DNA of 64,000 nucleotides from Geobacter sp. (GCA_003574895.1 PJFB01000008.1:62001-126000), one strand, 5' to 3'. Counted from the stretch's first letter, positions 48,708 through 61,574 are shown. A program made the numbers and translations. The notes: generated from the letters alone by a model not told the origin.

Positions 48708-49196
48708 TTAATCATTCAGCCCGCGGCGAGCAAAAATCTCTTCGGGGGTCTTCAGTCGCATAAGACCGGCGAAAGCGGCTTTCACAACATTGTGTGGGTT
48801 GTTAGACCCAAGACACTTGGAAAGAATATTGTTAATACCAGCCGCCTCAAATATTGCTCGTGCAGCGCCACCAGCAATTACGCCAGTACCTGCTGATGCT
48901 GGTTTCATCAATAATCTTCCTGCGCCAAATTTCCCCTCAATTTCGAAAGGTATAGTTTGACTTTGGTTGACTGGTACTTTAATAAGGTTCTTTTTTGCTT
49001 GTTCAACACCTTTTCTGATGGCTTCAGGAACCTCATTGGCCTTGCCCAAGCCATAACCAACGTAACCGTTTCCATCACCAACAACGATCAACGCAGAAAA
49101 ACTAAAACGTCGACCGCCTTTGACGACCTTTGCAACGCGACTGATATGCACTACACGGTCAGTAAGGTTCAATTCAGCTGAATTAACTCTAATCAA
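48708..49196 (-). CDS. rpsE: Ribosomal protein uS5
   Basis: 162 aa. Fidelity protein at the entry tunnel; [20 protein letters not shown] and [20 protein letters not shown]. The start is a TTG at 49196 after GAGGAGG at 6 bases; the upstream TTG at 49211 would read the SD itself. Confidence 0.96.
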   Translation of the reverse strand: MIRVNSAELNLTDRVVHISRVAKVVKGGRRFSFSALIVVGDGNGYVGYGLGKANEVPEAIRKGVEQAKKNLIKVPVNQSQTIPFEIEGKFGAGRLLMKPASAGTGVIAGGAARAIFEAAGINNILSKCLGSNNPHNVVKAAFAGLMRLKTPEEIFARRGLND

Positions 49197-49216
49197 TGAA
49201 AACCTCCTCAATCACT

Positions 49217-49582
49217 TTAAAAAAGAAGCCCGGCCTCGCGGGCTGAATCGGCTAACGCCTTGACTCTTCCGTGGTAAAGAAAACCATTTCTGTCAAATAC
49301 AACCGACGTAATACCTTTTTCAATAGCCAAACCAGCAATACTTTTGCCAACTGATTTAGCGGCATTTATATTACCGGTACCTGTGGACACATCTAGCCCG
49401 TCAGTCAGTGTTGAACAGGCAACTATAGTGATTCCCTTCGAATCATCTATTAATTGGGCATATATATGCCTGGCACTCTTGAAGACATTTAAACGCGGAC
49501 GTTCTGTTGTTCCGCGTACTTTCTTGCGTACCCGTACCTGTCGCTTATATCTTGTTACGGCTTTAAGAGCTGTTTTAGCCAC
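49217..49582 (-). CDS. rplR: Ribosomal protein uL18
   Basis: 121 aa ([20 protein letters not shown]). Binds 5S RNA. GTG start at 49582 after GGAG. Confidence 0.97.
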   Translation of the reverse strand: MAKTALKAVTRYKRQVRVRKKVRGTTERPRLNVFKSARHIYAQLIDDSKGITIVACSTLTDGLDVSTGTGNINAAKSVGKSIAGLAIEKGITSVVFDRNGFLYHGRVKALADSAREAGLLF

Positions 49583-49601
49583 TACTATCTCCTTATAAAG
49601 A

Positions 49602-50141
49602 CTATTTTTTACCTGTTTTACCAGCTTTTCTCAGTATAGTCTCGTTAGCATATTTAATACCCTTGCCCTTGTAAGGCTCAGGAGCACGGAAAGACCTAAT
49701 CTTGGCAGCCGTTTGGCCGACCATCTCTTTGTCATAACCTTTAACTGCAATCTTAGTCATCTTTTCAACATCAATTGATATTCCGTCAGGGATCATGAAA
49801 TTGATTTGATGTGAATACCCGAGACTTAAAACCAGCTCTGTTCCCTTTACCTCGGCACGGTAACCGACACCATTAATCTCTAAATCCACCTGAAATCCTT
49901 TAGTAACACCGATGACCATATTATTAATCAAAGTGCGTGTCAAACCGTGGGCAGCTCTGGTTGCACTATTTTCATCAACTCTAGAAACAACAATGGTTGA
50001 CTCACTGATGTCAAGTGCAACACAAGGCATAATTTGACGGCTAAGATTACCATTTGGACCCTGAACCATGAAAACAGAATCATTGAATGAAATCTTGACG
50101 CCCTTAGGTATTTCAATGGGAAGTTTCCCTATTCTCGACAT
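49602..50141 (-). CDS. rplF: Ribosomal protein uL6
   Basis: 179 aa ([31 protein letters not shown]). Binds 23S RNA near the sarcin-ricin loop. Confidence 0.97.
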   Translation of the reverse strand: MSRIGKLPIEIPKGVKISFNDSVFMVQGPNGNLSRQIMPCVALDISESTIVVSRVDENSATRAAHGLTRTLINNMVIGVTKGFQVDLEINGVGYRAEVKGTELVLSLGYSHQINFMIPDGISIDVEKMTKIAVKGYDKEMVGQTAAKIRSFRAPEPYKGKGIKYANETILRKAGKTGKK

Positions 50142-50166
50142 TGATCGTGCTCCTTAATTTCAATGT

Positions 50167-50565
50167 TTACCAGATAGTACAAAGAATTTCACCACCAACA
50201 CCAGCTTGACGCGCAGCGTTGTCGGTTATAATACCTTTAGAAGTGGACAAGATCGCTACTCCTATACCATTTTTGACAACTGGGATATCTTCCGCCTTCT
50301 TATATACCCGGCCGCCTGGCTTACTGACTCGTTTGATCTCATTGATCACAGAATCTTTCTCATCAATATACTTCAAATATATTCGCAGCACACCCTGGAG
50401 GTTGTCAGAGATAACTTTATAGTTTTTTATAAAACCTTCTTGTTTGAGAACAGTAGCGATATTGATTTTAAGATTTGAAGATGGTATGTCCACCTTCTGC
50501 AATTTGACCATATTAGCATTTCTAATTCTAGTCAGCATGTCGGCAATAGGATCTGTCATTGACAT
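50167..50565 (-). CDS. rpsH: Ribosomal protein uS8
   Basis: 132 aa ([38 protein letters not shown]). Central-domain assembly protein; S8 represses the spc operon in E. coli and could here. Confidence 0.97.
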   Translation of the reverse strand: MSMTDPIADMLTRIRNANMVKLQKVDIPSSNLKINIATVLKQEGFIKNYKVISDNLQGVLRIYLKYIDEKDSVINEIKRVSKPGGRVYKKAEDIPVVKNGIGVAILSTSKGIITDNAARQAGVGGEILCTIW

Positions 50566-50606
50566 CGTTCGTAACTCCTCTATCTATCTATAACTCAATT
50601 GTTTGA

Positions 50607-50792
50607 TTACCAGCTGGATTTGATCACACCAGGTATCTGACCCGAGGAGGCATATTTACGAAGACATATCCTGCACATCTGAAACTTGCGGTAAAATGCT
50701 TTCGGTCTGCCACAAACATTGCAACGATTATGCTGTTGCACCTGAAATTTTGGCTTACGCTGGGATTTGATTATCATTGATACTTTTGCCAC
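50607..50792 (-). CDS. rpsN: Ribosomal protein uS14, zinc-binding form
   Basis: 61 aa, the short type Z. CNVCGRPK and CRICL supply the four Cys. GTG start at 50792 after GGAGG. Confidence 0.96.
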   Translation of the reverse strand: MAKVSMIIKSQRKPKFQVQQHNRCNVCGRPKAFYRKFQMCRICLRKYASSGQIPGVIKSSW

Positions 50793-50810
50793 AGAATCCT
50801 CCCAAATATC

Positions 50811-51350
50811 TTAGTTCCTGAATGGCATGCCCAGGTATTTGAGCAATGCGCGTCCCTCTTCATCTGATTTTGCACTTGTTACAATAGTTATGTTTAAACC
50901 TTTAATTTTATCAACATTATCATAATTAATTTCAGGAAATATCAGCTGTTCTTTAATTCCAAGGGTATAATTTCCTTTACCGTCAAAGGCCTTCGACGAA
51001 ACACCTTTAAAATCGCGAACACGTGCGAGCGAAACATTCATTAAACGATCGAGAAACTCATACATTCTATCGCGCCGAAGAGTTACCATACAACCGATTG
51101 GCATTCCTTGACGCAACTTAAATGTAGAAATAGATTTTTTTGCTTTAGTAATTACAGACTTCTGTCCAGTTATGGCATTAATCTCTGCACTTGCCGAGTC
51201 CAATATTTTTACATTCTGAATTGCTTCTCCAAGACCCATATTAACAACAACTTTCTGAATCTTAGGAACTTCCATTATGTTTTTATAGTTAAAATCCGAC
51301 TGAAGTTTGGCTACAACTTCTTCACTATATAATTTTTTAAGACGAGCCAT
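50811..51350 (-). CDS. rplE: Ribosomal protein uL5
   Basis: 179 aa ([35 protein letters not shown]). Holds 5S RNA. Confidence 0.97.
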   Translation of the reverse strand: MARLKKLYSEEVVAKLQSDFNYKNIMEVPKIQKVVVNMGLGEAIQNVKILDSASAEINAITGQKSVITKAKKSISTFKLRQGMPIGCMVTLRRDRMYEFLDRLMNVSLARVRDFKGVSSKAFDGKGNYTLGIKEQLIFPEINYDNVDKIKGLNITIVTSAKSDEEGRALLKYLGMPFRN

Positions 51351-51368
51351 TGTCTAACTTCCCCCTGT

Positions 51369-51695
51369 CTATTTCTCTAAAGAGCTTCCGCACTTAACGC
51401 AGAGTCTCTGCTTATCGCCATTCTCAAGCGCTTTGATCGTAGTTCTAACCGGCTTGGCACACTTGGAACAGAACAGCATGACATTGGAAATGTGAATCGA
51501 GGCTTCCTTTTCCTTGATTCCGCCCGGTTCATTGCCACGAGCTTTAACATGTCGTTTAACCATATTAAGCCCTTCAACAATAACACTATTCTTCTTGGAT
51601 AATATCTGAAGTATTTTACCGGATTTATTCTTTTCTTTACCGGCAATTACTACAACTGTATCACCCTTACTGACATGAGATTTGGTGGCTTGCAT
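51369..51695 (-). CDS. rplX: Ribosomal protein uL24 with C-terminal Cys cluster
   Basis: 108 aa. KOW motif [20 protein letters not shown]. The C-terminus carries FCSKCAKPV and [10 protein letters not shown], a four-Cys zinc ribbon of many bacterial L24 proteins. Start: the second ATG at 51695 has GGAGAA 8 bases away; the first at 51701 is too close. Confidence 0.95.
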   Translation of the reverse strand: MQATKSHVSKGDTVVVIAGKEKNKSGKILQILSKKNSVIVEGLNMVKRHVKARGNEPGGIKEKEASIHISNVMLFCSKCAKPVRTTIKALENGDKQRLCVKCGSSLEK

Positions 51696-51714
51696 CAACA
51701 TTTCTCCGATTCAA

Positions 51715-52083
51715 TTAAAGTACTTCTGGAGCGAGCGAAATTATCTTCATGAACTTTTTGGCTCGCAACTCTCTAGCAACAGGGCCAAAAATACGAGTAC
51801 CGACAGGCTCTTTTTGGTTATTAATTACAACACCTGAGTTGTCGTCAAAGCGTATATACGAACCATCAGGGCGACCTAGTTCTTTTGCGGTTCTAACAAT
51901 TACCGCTTTTACAACGTCGCCTTTTTTTACTTTAGAGTTCGGAATAGCTTCGCGTACAGAGGCTACAATGATATCGCCAATTCCTGCATATTTGCGCTTA
52001 GAACCACCAAGCACCTTGATGCAAAAGAGTTTCTTGGCCCCGGAATTATCTGCTACGTCTAGTATTGACTGCATCTGTATCAT
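51715..52083 (-). CDS. rplN: Ribosomal protein uL14
   Basis: 122 aa ([35 protein letters not shown]). Bridges subunits. Confidence 0.97.
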   Translation of the reverse strand: MIQMQSILDVADNSGAKKLFCIKVLGGSKRKYAGIGDIIVASVREAIPNSKVKKGDVVKAVIVRTAKELGRPDGSYIRFDDNSGVVINNQKEPVGTRIFGPVARELRAKKFMKIISLAPEVL

Positions 52084-52100
52084 TACTGGGTACCCCTGTC

Positions 52101-52358
52101 CTAAGAAATGCTATCGATGATCTGATTAAGGTTCCAGCGTTTGTCCTTACTCAACGGACGACACTCTATAATCTGTACCCTATCACCCATCTTGCAACTG
52201 TTATTTTCATCATGAACTTTATATTTTTCACTACGTTTAATATATTTGTTGTACAGAGGATGCTTTACCAGTCTATCAACCCTAACAACAATAGTTTTTT
52301 CCATTTTGTCACTTACGACTACCCCAACCTGTATTCTTCGGTGTCCACGTTCACTCAT
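52101..52358 (-). CDS. rpsQ: Ribosomal protein uS17
   Basis: 85 aa ([40 protein letters not shown]). Confidence 0.97.
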   Translation of the reverse strand: MSERGHRRIQVGVVVSDKMEKTIVVRVDRLVKHPLYNKYIKRSEKYKVHDENNSCKMGDRVQIIECRPLSKDKRWNLNQIIDSIS

Positions 52359-52368
52359 CTGTTACTCC

Positions 52369-52557
52369 CTATGGCTTGATCTCAGCAAGAATGGTGCTGA
52401 CCCTGGCAATCTCTTGCCGAATACCTTTTAACTTAGCAGTATTTTCGAGCCTGCCGGTATGCAACTGAAACTTAAAATTAAAGAGTTCCTGAGTGAGCTC
52501 AGCTTTCTTTTTGTTAAGATCATCGGCTGATAGCTTACGTAATTCATTAACCTTCAT
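52369..52557 (-). CDS. rpmC: Ribosomal protein uL29
   Basis: 62 aa ([20 protein letters not shown]). ATG at 52557 overlaps the end of rplP (stop at 52547), so translation is coupled. Confidence 0.96.
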   Translation of the reverse strand: MKVNELRKLSADDLNKKKAELTQELFNFKFQLHTGRLENTAKLKGIRQEIARVSTILAEIKP

Positions 52558-52969
52558 GATTTTCACCCCTTACAATGAACTTTGTTGAAAGAGGTAGCTT
52601 ATGTGCTGCCAGCCTGAGAGCCTCACGTGCGATTTCTTCAGTGACGCCTTCCATTTCGTAAAGGACGGTACCTGGCTTTATAACAGCTACCCAAGAATCA
52701 GGAGCTCCTTTTCCCTTGCCCATCCTCGTCTCGGCCGGTTTTGATGTTAAGGGTTTATCAGGAAAAATACGAATCCATATTTTACCACCCCTTTTGACGT
52801 AGCGTGTCATCGCAATACGAGCGGCCTCAATCTGGCGAGAATCAATCCAACCACATTCAGTGGCCTGCAACCCGAACTCGCCAAAAGAGAGAGCAATTCC
52901 TCGACAAGGCTTGCCGTTCATTCGGCCCTTCATCTGTTTTCTATGTTTAACCCGTTTCGGCATTAACAT
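52547..52969 (-). CDS. rplP: Ribosomal protein uL16
   Basis: 140 aa ([20 protein letters not shown] and [20 protein letters not shown]). Near the peptidyl-transferase centre; its last bases overlap rpmC. Confidence 0.97.
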   Translation of the reverse strand: MLMPKRVKHRKQMKGRMNGKPCRGIALSFGEFGLQATECGWIDSRQIEAARIAMTRYVKRGGKIWIRIFPDKPLTSKPAETRMGKGKGAPDSWVAVIKPGTVLYEMEGVTEEIAREALRLAAHKLPLSTKFIVRGENHEG

Positions 52970-52998
52970 TGAAGCTGACTCCTGTGCGCAAAAATAAT

Positions 52999-53631
52999 TT
53001 ACTGACCAGGTAGAATCTCACCTTTAAAGATCAGAACTTTGATACCAATTATTCCGTATGTCGTTTTGGCTTCTGCAAAACCATAATCGATATCTGCTCG
53101 AAGCGTATGCAAAGGAACTCTTCCTTCACGGTACCATTCTGTACGAGACATTTCAGCCCCACCCAAACGGCCTGAACATGTAATTCTGATGCCTTTTGCT
53201 CCAAACTTCAGCGCTGAAGTGACGCTTTTCTTCATGGCACGCCGAAAGGCTATCCTGCGCTCTAACTGCAGTGCTACGTTTTCAGCTACTAATTGAGCAT
53301 CAAGCTCAGGTTTTCGAACCTCGTTGATATTAATAAAAATTTCTTTTGAGGTCAGATTGGCAAGCTCCTTTTTTATCGTCTCAACCTCGGAACCTTTTTT
53401 CCCAATAATTAATCCTGGCCGTGCAGTAAATATGTTAATTTTTGTCTTATTAGCAGCTCGCTCGATTTCTATCTTCGAAACACCAGAACTATAAAGACGC
53501 TTCTTAAGAAAGGCGCGAATTTTTATATCTTCATGTAAAAGCTTGGCGTATTCGGCCTCAGCATACCACTTTGAGTCCCAAGTTTTGATTACACCTAGCC
53601 TAAAGCCTATCGGATTAACTTTTTGTCCCAA
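52999..53631 (-). CDS. rpsC: Ribosomal protein uS3
   Basis: 210 aa ([40 protein letters not shown]). KH domain near the mRNA entry. Starts with TTG at 53631. Confidence 0.97.
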   Translation of the reverse strand: MGQKVNPIGFRLGVIKTWDSKWYAEAEYAKLLHEDIKIRAFLKKRLYSSGVSKIEIERAANKTKINIFTARPGLIIGKKGSEVETIKKELANLTSKEIFININEVRKPELDAQLVAENVALQLERRIAFRRAMKKSVTSALKFGAKGIRITCSGRLGGAEMSRTEWYREGRVPLHTLRADIDYGFAEAKTTYGIIGIKVLIFKGEILPGQ

Positions 53632-53653
53632 ACTACACCTCCGCGTAATGAAA

Positions 53654-53989
53654 CTATTTCGTATCAGAAAGAATTACGTTAATATTACTAGTCGGTTTAC
53701 GAATTTTGCTGGCACGCCCCATGGCACGAGGCACAAAGCGCTTAAGAACAGCACCAGCATCAACATAAATCGTCTTAACGATCAGACTGTCCACATCAGA
53801 AACACCCTTTTGCTCAGCATTTGAAACAGCCGATCTCAACAACTTAGAAATTAGTTTTGCAGACGGTTGCGGGAGGAATCGCAATGTATTAAGTGCATCT
53901 TGAATTCCTTTACCTCTAACAAGGTCAACCACAAGCCGGGTCTTACGCGGAGAAAGTCGTGCAAGTGTCAATTTTGCGCTTGATTCCAT
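53654..53989 (-). CDS. rplV: Ribosomal protein uL22
   Basis: 111 aa ([40 protein letters not shown]). Lines the exit tunnel. Confidence 0.97.
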   Translation of the reverse strand: MESSAKLTLARLSPRKTRLVVDLVRGKGIQDALNTLRFLPQPSAKLISKLLRSAVSNAEQKGVSDVDSLIVKTIYVDAGAVLKRFVPRAMGRASKIRKPTSNINVILSDTK

Positions 53990-54004
53990 TATAAACTCCC
54001 TTAC

Positions 54005-54283
54005 CTACTTCTTAACTTTGCTTTTTTTATCAGCAGCATGTCCATGAAAAGTACGTGTTGGTGAAAATTCACCCAGCTTGTGACCCACCATGTTTTCAGT
54101 GACATATACTGGAATGAATTTACGGCCATTATGAACAGCGAAGCTTATGCCGATAAAATCGGGCGTGATCGTGGAACGGCGCGACCAGGTTTTTATGATT
54201 TTTTTTGAATTTGGCCCTTCTACCTGAACCTTTTTGCTCAGATGTTCATCCACAAAAGGCCCTTTTTTTATTGAACGTGCCAT
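54005..54283 (-). CDS. rpsS: Ribosomal protein uS19
   Basis: 92 aa ([37 protein letters not shown]). Confidence 0.97.
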   Translation of the reverse strand: MARSIKKGPFVDEHLSKKVQVEGPNSKKIIKTWSRRSTITPDFIGISFAVHNGRKFIPVYVTENMVGHKLGEFSPTRTFHGHAADKKSKVKK

Positions 54284-54302
54284 GATATTAGCCTCTCATG
54301 TG

Positions 54303-55127
54303 TTATTTGCTACGCTTTTTAACTATAAAACGATCTGATGACTTGTTGGTTCTGGTCTTATAACCCTTAGTTGGTATCCCCCAAGGGGTAACTGGATGAC
54401 GTCCACCGGAAGTACGGCCCTCACCACCACCATGAGGATGATCTACTGGGTTCATGGCTACGCCTCTAACTTTAGGACGCTTGCCAAGCCAGCGAGACCT
54501 GCCTGCCTTTCCGATACTTACCTTTTCATGGTCTAAATTGCCAACTTGACCAATGGTTGCATAACAATCCTGCAAAACCATACGTACTTCGCCAGATGGG
54601 AGCTTAACCTGTGAATATCGGCCTTCTTTCGCCATCAGTTGCGCAAAAGTGCCGGCGCTTCTGGCAAGCTGCGCACCTTTGCCAATTTTCAATTCAATAT
54701 TATGAATGATAGTACCCAGCGGAATTGACTTAAGAGGTAACGAATTACCTGGTTTAATATCAGCTTCAGGTCCGCTGATCACAGTATCGCCAACTTTCAA
54801 TTCGTGAGGAGCCAAAATATATCGTTTTTCACCATCTACATAGTGCAACAACGCTATCCTGGCGCTACGATAAGGGTCATACTCAATACTAGCAACTTTA
54901 GCTGGAATACTGAGTTTCTCGCGACGGAAGTCTATGATTCTATACTTCTGTTTATGACCACCGCCTTGATGACGAGAAGTCACGCGACCTAACGAGTTTC
55001 TACCACCAGTTTTCTTCAGCTTTATTAGCAGAGACTTTTCTGGTGTTGTAGTTGTAATCTCTTCGAACGTCGAGCAAGTCTGATGTCTACGACCCGCTGA
55101 TGTCGGTTTATAACTTTTGATTCCCAT
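54303..55127 (-). CDS. rplB: Ribosomal protein uL2
   Basis: 274 aa ([40 protein letters not shown] with the conserved His). Peptidyl-transferase support. Confidence 0.97.
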   Translation of the reverse strand: MGIKSYKPTSAGRRHQTCSTFEEITTTTPEKSLLIKLKKTGGRNSLGRVTSRHQGGGHKQKYRIIDFRREKLSIPAKVASIEYDPYRSARIALLHYVDGEKRYILAPHELKVGDTVISGPEADIKPGNSLPLKSIPLGTIIHNIELKIGKGAQLARSAGTFAQLMAKEGRYSQVKLPSGEVRMVLQDCYATIGQVGNLDHEKVSIGKAGRSRWLGKRPKVRGVAMNPVDHPHGGGEGRTSGGRHPVTPWGIPTKGYKTRTNKSSDRFIVKKRSK

Positions 55128-55148
55128 TATGAACCCCGAAAGTATTGA

Positions 55149-55433
55149 TTAAACCTCAAAGAAATCTATGGACTGTCCTTCTTGCAGAGTCACATAGGCT
55201 TTTTTCCAATTTGAACGTTTAGCAGCATTACGACCGACACGTTTTACCTTGCCAGCAACATTTACTGTCCTAACGTTGGCAACTTTTACCTTAAAAAGAG
55301 ATTCAACAGCCTGTTTTATCTCAATTTTATTGGCTTCCCTATCTACGATAACCGAAACTGTATTGGTAGATTCACTACTCAAAGATGTTTTTTCAGTTAC
55401 ATGGGGTTTTTTAATGACTGAATAGATATTCAT
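55149..55433 (-). CDS. rplW: Ribosomal protein uL23
   Basis: 94 aa ([20 protein letters not shown]). Exit-tunnel rim, docking site for trigger factor and SRP. Start in the ATGA overlap with rplD. Confidence 0.97.
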   Translation of the reverse strand: MNIYSVIKKPHVTEKTSLSSESTNTVSVIVDREANKIEIKQAVESLFKVKVANVRTVNVAGKVKRVGRNAAKRSNWKKAYVTLQEGQSIDFFEV

Positions 55434-56053
55434 TTATGTAGCGCTCCTTCAACAAATTGTACGGCGCCCTGTGTAATAATAAGATTCTTGTACTTCAGCA
55501 TATCATGAATGTTCAGCGCATCGTATTTTAGCAACTTTACGTGCGGTACATTGCGAGAAGAAAGCTGAAGATTATTGTTCAAATCATCGGTTATAATTAG
55601 TGTACGATCTACACCTACCCGATTCATAAATTCGACAAAACTCTTAGTCGATATTTTGTCAAAATTTATTTTATCAAAAACCATTATACGATCATTTTTG
55701 AACTGTAGTGAGAGAGCAGAACGTAGTGCCGCATTACGAGCCTTCTTGTTAATGCTAAGATTATACTCTTTTGCCTGCGGACCAAATGCCACACCACCAC
55801 CGGGGTATTGAGGAGCCCTTCGGCAACCTTGTCGGGCATTGCCGGTACCCTTTTGCTTAAAAGGCTTCTTCCCGCTTCCGGCAACTTCTGAACGGGTTTT
55901 GACGCCAACTGTTCCTGCACGTCGATTTGCAAGCTGGATTCGAAGTGCAAGATGCATTAAATGCTCTTTTACCTCCGAGGCGAAAATCTCATCAGACAAG
56001 TATACTTCGCCAACCTTTTGTCTGTTCATATCTAATACGGCTATGGAAGGCAT
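55430..56053 (-). CDS. rplD: Ribosomal protein uL4
   Basis: 207 aa ([20 protein letters not shown] and [11 protein letters not shown]). In E. coli L4 represses the S10 operon; no leader test was possible. Confidence 0.97.
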   Translation of the reverse strand: MPSIAVLDMNRQKVGEVYLSDEIFASEVKEHLMHLALRIQLANRRAGTVGVKTRSEVAGSGKKPFKQKGTGNARQGCRRAPQYPGGGVAFGPQAKEYNLSINKKARNAALRSALSLQFKNDRIMVFDKINFDKISTKSFVEFMNRVGVDRTLIITDDLNNNLQLSSRNVPHVKLLKYDALNIHDMLKYKNLIITQGAVQFVEGALHK

Positions 56054-56075
56054 ACTAAAACTCCCGATAATTTAC

Positions 56076-56705
56076 TTAAGCTTTGACACTGTTTTTTATG
56101 ATGACGATGTTGTTTCGATGCCCTGGAATAGCACCTTTAATAAGGAGCAGGTTTTGTGAAGAATCAATTTTTACAACCTGAAGTCTCTGAACAGTCACTT
56201 TAGTGTTGCCCAATTGACCAGGCATTTTTTTATTCTTAAATACGTGTGATGGCGTTGCTGAAGCACCAATGGAACCAGGAGCTCGATGGAAACGTGAGCC
56301 ATGAGTGGCCCGGCCGCCGCTAAAATTCCAGCGCTTAATAACACCTTGGAATCCTTTACCGATACTGGTTCCTGTCACATCAATGTATTCACCAGGCTGA
56401 AACTGCGATACTGTTAAAGAATCACCAATATTCAAGTCGGATATCCCATCCAGCTTAAGCTCTTTAAGATATCTAAAGACGCCATGGCCAGATTTAGTAC
56501 AATGGCCAAGCTGAGGCTTTGAAGCAGATGATGCACTAATGGAATCAAATCCCACCTGTACAGCACTGTATCCATCATTCTCAATGGTTTTTTTCTGGGT
56601 AACGACACAAGGACCGGCCTGAACAATTGTGACCGGAATACAGTTGCCGTCTTCCAGAAATATTTGGGTCATGCCCATTTTTTTTCCAATGATGCCTTTA
56701 ATCAT
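56076..56705 (-). CDS. rplC: Ribosomal protein uL3
   Basis: 209 aa ([40 protein letters not shown]). Confidence 0.97.
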   Translation of the reverse strand: MIKGIIGKKMGMTQIFLEDGNCIPVTIVQAGPCVVTQKKTIENDGYSAVQVGFDSISASSASKPQLGHCTKSGHGVFRYLKELKLDGISDLNIGDSLTVSQFQPGEYIDVTGTSIGKGFQGVIKRWNFSGGRATHGSRFHRAPGSIGASATPSHVFKNKKMPGQLGNTKVTVQRLQVVKIDSSQNLLLIKGAIPGHRNNIVIIKNSVKA

Positions 56706-56730
56706 ATCTGTTCCCGTTCAATAAATTTCG

Positions 56731-57039
56731 TTACAGTTTGATTTCGACGTCAACACCAGCCGACAGATCTAACTTCATAAGGGCGTCCACAGTTTGCTGA
56801 GTAGGATCTAAAATATCAATCAACCGCTTGTGCGTACGGATTTCAAACTGGTCACGTGATTTTTTATCAACATGCGGTCCTCTAAGAACACAATACTTAT
56901 TGATTACAGTTGGCAGAGGTATTGGCCCTGCAACACGTGCACCTGTTCGTTTGGCTGTTTCAACAATCTCACCGACAGAAACATCCAGCAGCTTATGATC
57001 ATATGCCTTAAGGCGAATTCTTATCTTCTGGCTTTGCAT
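56731..57039 (-). CDS. rpsJ: Ribosomal protein uS10
   Basis: 102 aa ([40 protein letters not shown]). Confidence 0.97.
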   Translation of the reverse strand: MQSQKIRIRLKAYDHKLLDVSVGEIVETAKRTGARVAGPIPLPTVINKYCVLRGPHVDKKSRDQFEIRTHKRLIDILDPTQQTVDALMKLDLSAGVDVEIKL

Positions 57040-57058
57040 TTAGTTCCTCACAGCTTCG

Positions 57059-58249
57059 TTATTCAATAATCGAGCTTACGACACCCGCGCCAACTGTACG
57101 CCCGCCTTCACGGATTGCAAAGCGAAGACCTTCATCCATGGCAATCGGAGTGATTAGGTTAACCGTGACAGCTACGTTGTCGCCAGGCATTACCATCTCT
57201 GTACCGGCTGGCAAATCCACTATCCCGGTTACGTCTGTTGTACGAAAGTAAAACTGAGGACGATACCCGTTGAAAAATGGGGTGTGACGACCACCTTCCT
57301 CTTTTGTCAGTACGTAAGCCTCTGCCTTAAACTTGGTGTGTGGTGTAATGGAACCCGGTTTGGCCAAAACTTGGCCACGTTCGATCTCTTCGCGTTTGAC
57401 GCCGCGAAGCAGGGCACCGATATTATCGCCGGCTCTACCTTCGTCCAGAAGTTTGCGGAACATCTCAACACCGGTGACTACTGTCTTGGTAGTGGCTTTC
57501 ATGCCGACGATCTCGACTTCTTCGCCAACCTTTACAATGCCGCGCTCAACACGTCCAGTGGCCACTGTACCGCGGCCGGAAATGGAGAAGACATCTTCGA
57601 CAGGCATAAGAAAGGGCTTATCGATAGCGCGCTCCGGTTCGGGGATATAGCTGTCAACTGCATCCATGAGAGCAAATATCGCAGGCTCGGCCAATTCGCC
57701 CTTTTCACCGTTCAGGGCCTGGAGAGCGGATCCTTTGATGATTGGAATGTCGTCACCAGGGAAGTCATAGCTGGAAAGCAGTTCACGAATTTCAAGCTCT
57801 ACCAGCTCAAGCAACTCGGCATCATCCACCATGTCGGCTTTATTAAGAAAAACCACTATGTAGGGAACACCAACCTGACGAGCCAACAAGATGTGCTCGC
57901 GAGTCTGGGGCATAGGACCGTCAGCGGCAGAGACAACAAGGATTGCTCCGTCCATCTGGGCAGCACCAGTGATCATGTTCTTTACATAATCCGCATGGCC
58001 CGGGCAGTCCACATGAGCATAATGGCGCTTGTCGGTTTCGTATTCAACATGGGCAGTGGCGATGGTGATGCCGCGCTCACGTTCCTCAGGGGCATTGTCA
58101 ATCTGATCAAACGCCTTGAATTCAGCCTGACCCTTGCCGGCCAGCACCTTAGTGATAGCTGCAGTCAGGGTGGTCTTACCGTGGTCAACGTGACCTATCG
58201 TACCAATGTTTACATGCGGCTTTGTGCGCTCAAATTTAGCCTTCGCCAT
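57059..58249 (-). CDS. tuf: Elongation factor Tu
   Basis: 396 aa. GTPase that delivers aminoacyl-tRNA. [25 protein letters not shown] and NKADM are the G motifs. It is one copy in the window; whether a second exists is outside view. Follows fusA after 32 bases. Confidence 0.98.
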   Translation of the reverse strand: MAKAKFERTKPHVNIGTIGHVDHGKTTLTAAITKVLAGKGQAEFKAFDQIDNAPEERERGITIATAHVEYETDKRHYAHVDCPGHADYVKNMITGAAQMDGAILVVSAADGPMPQTREHILLARQVGVPYIVVFLNKADMVDDAELLELVELEIRELLSSYDFPGDDIPIIKGSALQALNGEKGELAEPAIFALMDAVDSYIPEPERAIDKPFLMPVEDVFSISGRGTVATGRVERGIVKVGEEVEIVGMKATTKTVVTGVEMFRKLLDEGRAGDNIGALLRGVKREEIERGQVLAKPGSITPHTKFKAEAYVLTKEEGGRHTPFFNGYRPQFYFRTTDVTGIVDLPAGTEMVMPGDNVAVTVNLITPIAMDEGLRFAIREGGRTVGAGVVSSIIE

Positions 58250-58281
58250 AAGAACAGGACCTCCTCGTCTAGGTATTCTTG

Positions 58282-60360
58282 TTAGCCTTTAACTTTTGCG
58301 ATAATTTCTTCAGATACAGTTTTGGGCACTGGATCATAATGATCAAATGTCATTGAATATGTTGCACGCCCCTGCGTTGCAGAACGAAGATCAGTAGAAT
58401 AACCAAACATCGCAGCCAACGGAACCATCGCTGAAATCACTTGGGCTCCCGCACGACTATCCATTCCCATTATTCGTCCACGACGTGAATTAAGGTCACC
58501 GATAACATCACCCATATATTCTTCAGGCACAACAACCTCAACTGACATTATTGGTTCAAGGATTATTGGCGATGCTTTTGAGCAACCTTCCTTGAAGCCC
58601 ATAGAGCCAGCAATTTTAAATGCCATCTCAGATGAATCTACCTCATGATAAGAACCATCAATCAACGTTACTTTCACGTCAACAACAGGGAACCCGGCAA
58701 GTGTGCCGTTATCGGTAGCCTCTAACACGCCTTTGCCAACAGCAGGTATATATTCGCGAGGTACAACTCCGCCCTTAATCGCATCAACGAATTCAAAGCC
58801 CTTACCAGCCTCTTGCGGCTCAACTTCAAGCCAGACATGGCCATATTGACCACGACCACCAGATTGGCGCACAAATTTGCCTTCTACCTTAACTTTCTTG
58901 GTAATAGTCTCTCTGTATGCAACTTGAGGTTTACCGACATTTGCATCAACTTTAAATTCTCGCATCAAGCGATCTACAATAATTTCAAGATGCAACTCGC
59001 CCATGCCAGATATAATGGTTTGGCCAGTTTCTTCATCTGTTTTAACCCGAAATGAAGGGTCTTCACTGGCAAGCTTAGACAGGCTTATTCCGAGCTTTTC
59101 TTGATCAGCCTTAGTTTTTGGCTCAATTGCAATTGAAATAACCGGCTCTGGAAATTCTATAGACTCAAGTATAACCTGCTTATCTTCATCACAAAGAGTA
59201 TCACCTGTTGTAGTGTATTTTAAGCCTACTGCTGCGGCAATATCTCCAGCATAAACTTCTTTAATTTCTTCACGCTTATTGGCATGCATTTTAAGAATAC
59301 GGCCAATTCGCTCTTTCTTGCCTTTAGTGGAATTATATATATAAGACCCTGCACTTACCACACCTGAATAAACCCTAAAAAATGTAAGTTGACCAACGAA
59401 AGGATCGGTCATTATCTTGAAACCAAGGGCAGAAAAAGGCTCATCATCAGAAGCTATTCTCTCAACCTCAGCACCGCTATCAATGTCAACCCCCTTAATA
59501 GAAGGAATATCTAGCGGAGATGGCATATAATCGATTACCGCATCAAGCAGATTTTGTACGCCCTTATTCTTAAAGGAAGAGCCACATATAACAGGACATA
59601 TCTTGATATTTATCGTGCATGTCCTTATTGCTGACATGATTTCTGCCTCGGTCAACACTTCACCAGACAAATACTTTTCCATCAAAAGATCATCGTGGCT
59701 AGATATTTCCTCAATCATCTTTTCACGATAATCTTTTGCTTCGTCAAGCAAATCTGCAGGTATTTCTTCCTCATGGTAGTTCGCACCCAAAGCCTCATCT
59801 TCCCAGATAATAGCTTTCATGCGAACCAAATCAATCACACCCTTGAATGTCTCTTCTTTTCCAACAGGCAACTGAATAGGAAGCGGATTCGCCTTAAGAC
59901 GCTCCTTAATCATCTGCACACCGCGAAAAAAATCTGCGCCGACTCGATCCATCTTGTTAATAAACGCAATCCGAGGCACTCCATATTTGTCAGCCTGGCG
60001 CCACACAGTCTCCGACTGCGGCTCAACACCACCAACCGAACAAAACACCGCAACAGCACCATCCAAAACACGCAGCGAACGCTCAACCTCGATAGTAAAA
60101 TCTACATGCCCAGGAGTATCAATTATATTTATTCGGTAATCACGCCAGTTACATGTAGTAGCAGCAGATGTAATAGTAATTCCACGCTCCTGCTCCTGCT
60201 CCATCCAGTCCATTGTAGCAGTACCTTCGTGAACCTCACCAATTTTATGAGACACGCCGGTATAATATAGTATTCGCTCAGTTGTAGTAGTTTTACCTGC
60301 ATCAATATGAGCCATTATACCAATATTTCTATATTTATTAAGCGGTGTTAAACGGGGCAC
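58282..60360 (-). CDS. fusA: Elongation factor G
   Basis: 692 aa. Translocation GTPase. [39 protein letters not shown] and [12 protein letters not shown]. The start is GTG at 60360 ([16 protein letters not shown]) after GGAGG at 5 bases; extra codons to 60372 would read the SD. Confidence 0.97.
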   Translation of the reverse strand: MPRLTPLNKYRNIGIMAHIDAGKTTTTERILYYTGVSHKIGEVHEGTATMDWMEQEQERGITITSAATTCNWRDYRINIIDTPGHVDFTIEVERSLRVLDGAVAVFCSVGGVEPQSETVWRQADKYGVPRIAFINKMDRVGADFFRGVQMIKERLKANPLPIQLPVGKEETFKGVIDLVRMKAIIWEDEALGANYHEEEIPADLLDEAKDYREKMIEEISSHDDLLMEKYLSGEVLTEAEIMSAIRTCTINIKICPVICGSSFKNKGVQNLLDAVIDYMPSPLDIPSIKGVDIDSGAEVERIASDDEPFSALGFKIMTDPFVGQLTFFRVYSGVVSAGSYIYNSTKGKKERIGRILKMHANKREEIKEVYAGDIAAAVGLKYTTTGDTLCDEDKQVILESIEFPEPVISIAIEPKTKADQEKLGISLSKLASEDPSFRVKTDEETGQTIISGMGELHLEIIVDRLMREFKVDANVGKPQVAYRETITKKVKVEGKFVRQSGGRGQYGHVWLEVEPQEAGKGFEFVDAIKGGVVPREYIPAVGKGVLEATDNGTLAGFPVVDVKVTLIDGSYHEVDSSEMAFKIAGSMGFKEGCSKASPIILEPIMSVEVVVPEEYMGDVIGDLNSRRGRIMGMDSRAGAQVISAMVPLAAMFGYSTDLRSATQGRATYSMTFDHYDPVPKTVSEEIIAKVKG

Positions 60361-60385
60361 AAAATCCTCCAAAAAGATTCAGCAA

Positions 60386-60856
60386 TCACCAACGGTAATG
60401 CGCAAACGCCCTATTGGCCTCGGCCATTTTGTGAACATCTTCGCGTTTTTTTACGGCAGCTCCACGATTATTGTAAGCATCAAGAATTTCGCCGGCCAAC
60501 TTATCTTTCATTGTCTTTTCGCTACGCGCATCCGAGTACTTAATAAGCCAGCGCATCGCCAACGAAACTCTGCGATCAGGCCGCACCTCAATAGGAACCT
60601 GATAAGTTGACCCACCAACCCTGCGCGACTTAACTTCAAGCATCGGCTTAATATTATCAAGGCTCTTTTTCAACACCTTGACCGCTTCATCATTTGCCCG
60701 CTGAGCAACCAAATCAAGAGCACCATACAAAATCGATTCAGCAATACTCTTTTTGCCTGCAAGCATTAAAATATTGATCAACTTTGCCACAGTCTTGTCA
60801 TTATACTTCGGATCCGGCAAAATATTTCTTTTAGGCACTTCTCTTCTTCTTGGCAT
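60386..60856 (-). CDS. rpsG: Ribosomal protein uS7
   Basis: 156 aa ([40 protein letters not shown]). Early small-subunit assembly; autoregulates the str operon in E. coli. Confidence 0.97.
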   Translation of the reverse strand: MPRRREVPKRNILPDPKYNDKTVAKLINILMLAGKKSIAESILYGALDLVAQRANDEAVKVLKKSLDNIKPMLEVKSRRVGGSTYQVPIEVRPDRRVSLAMRWLIKYSDARSEKTMKDKLAGEILDAYNNRGAAVKKREDVHKMAEANRAFAHYRW

Positions 60857-60884
60857 ATCTATCCCCTCAACAAATCATTGGGTA

Positions 60885-61256
60885 TTATTTTGGACGCTTA
60901 GCACCATACTTAGAGCGACTCTTCTTGCGGTCTTTCACACCAACCGAGTCGAGCGTGCCACGAACGATATGATAACGAACACCCGGAAGATCTTTTACCC
61001 TACCACCACGAATCAAAACCACCGAGTGCTCTTGGAGATTATGACCAACACCAGGTATATAAGATGTAACCTCAATACCATTTGTCAGCCGCACCCTAGC
61101 AACCTTGCGCAAGGCGGAGTTAGGCTTTTTGGGTGTTGTCGTATAAACCCTTGTACAAACACCACGCTTTTGAGGACAACACTTCAAGGCCGGCGCTGTC
61201 GACTTGTCCCTTTTATTTTCCCTGCCCGCCCGAATAAGCTGATTAATCGTTGGCAT
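60885..61256 (-). CDS. rpsL: Ribosomal protein uS12
   Basis: 123 aa ([19 protein letters not shown]). [20 protein letters not shown] and [16 protein letters not shown] keep Lys43 and the later Lys-Asp, the positions altered in streptomycin resistance, in wild-type form. First gene after the promoters of 61318-61628. Confidence 0.97.
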   Translation of the reverse strand: MPTINQLIRAGRENKRDKSTAPALKCCPQKRGVCTRVYTTTPKKPNSALRKVARVRLTNGIEVTSYIPGVGHNLQEHSVVLIRGGRVKDLPGVRYHIVRGTLDSVGVKDRKKSRSKYGAKRPK

Positions 61257-61317
61257 AATCGTTTATTTCTCCCAGCTCGATAATAGTTTACTCGCCCCCA
61301 ACTAAAGCGAATCGTGA

Positions 61318-61346
61318 AACTAACAAATATTTTACCCACATGTCAA
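61318..61346 (-). promoter_or_regulatory. Proximal promoter of rpsL
   Basis: Minus-strand TTGACA and TTAGTT separated by 17 bases; transcription would start near 61311, about 55 bases before rpsL. Confidence 0.5.
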
Positions 61347-61503
61347 TATATTTATTTCACAAAACTCAAGACAAACAAAATAATAACTGCGCACAAAACA
61401 ACAAAACGCACCCACTCACCAAGAGTGCCAAAATACATCTTTCAACGATTTTTGACTTGAGATCCTAGCCTGCTTAGCACATTAAGCGCTTAAACTTGGA
61501 GGG

Positions 61504-61574
61504 GAATGGAATAGGTGTAGGGCCGGAATTAAACCGGCATCTCCATTCATGTCACAAAGCATACTACTGCTTTG
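61504..61574 (-). promoter_or_regulatory. Structured leader between rpoC and rpsL, T-arm-like
   Basis: Inside the transcript of the distal promoter. On the minus strand a hairpin CAAAGCA-GTAGTA-TGCTTTG precedes a second element: GAATGGA/TCCATTC arms enclosing GCCGG-TTTAATT-CCGGC, a 5-bp stem with a 7-base loop like a tRNA T-arm. The region has no 7-bp acceptor pair and no anticodon arm, so it is not a tRNA as it stands. It could be a ribosomal-protein leader, an sRNA or a decayed tRNA. Nothing recognised elsewhere in 61257-61761 except the promoters and the hairpin. Confidence 0.35.

Noticed and set aside
57284-58285. 333-codon plus ORF opposite tuf
   Set aside because: The minus strand is a perfect EF-Tu. 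The antisense ORF is a by-product of codon bias.
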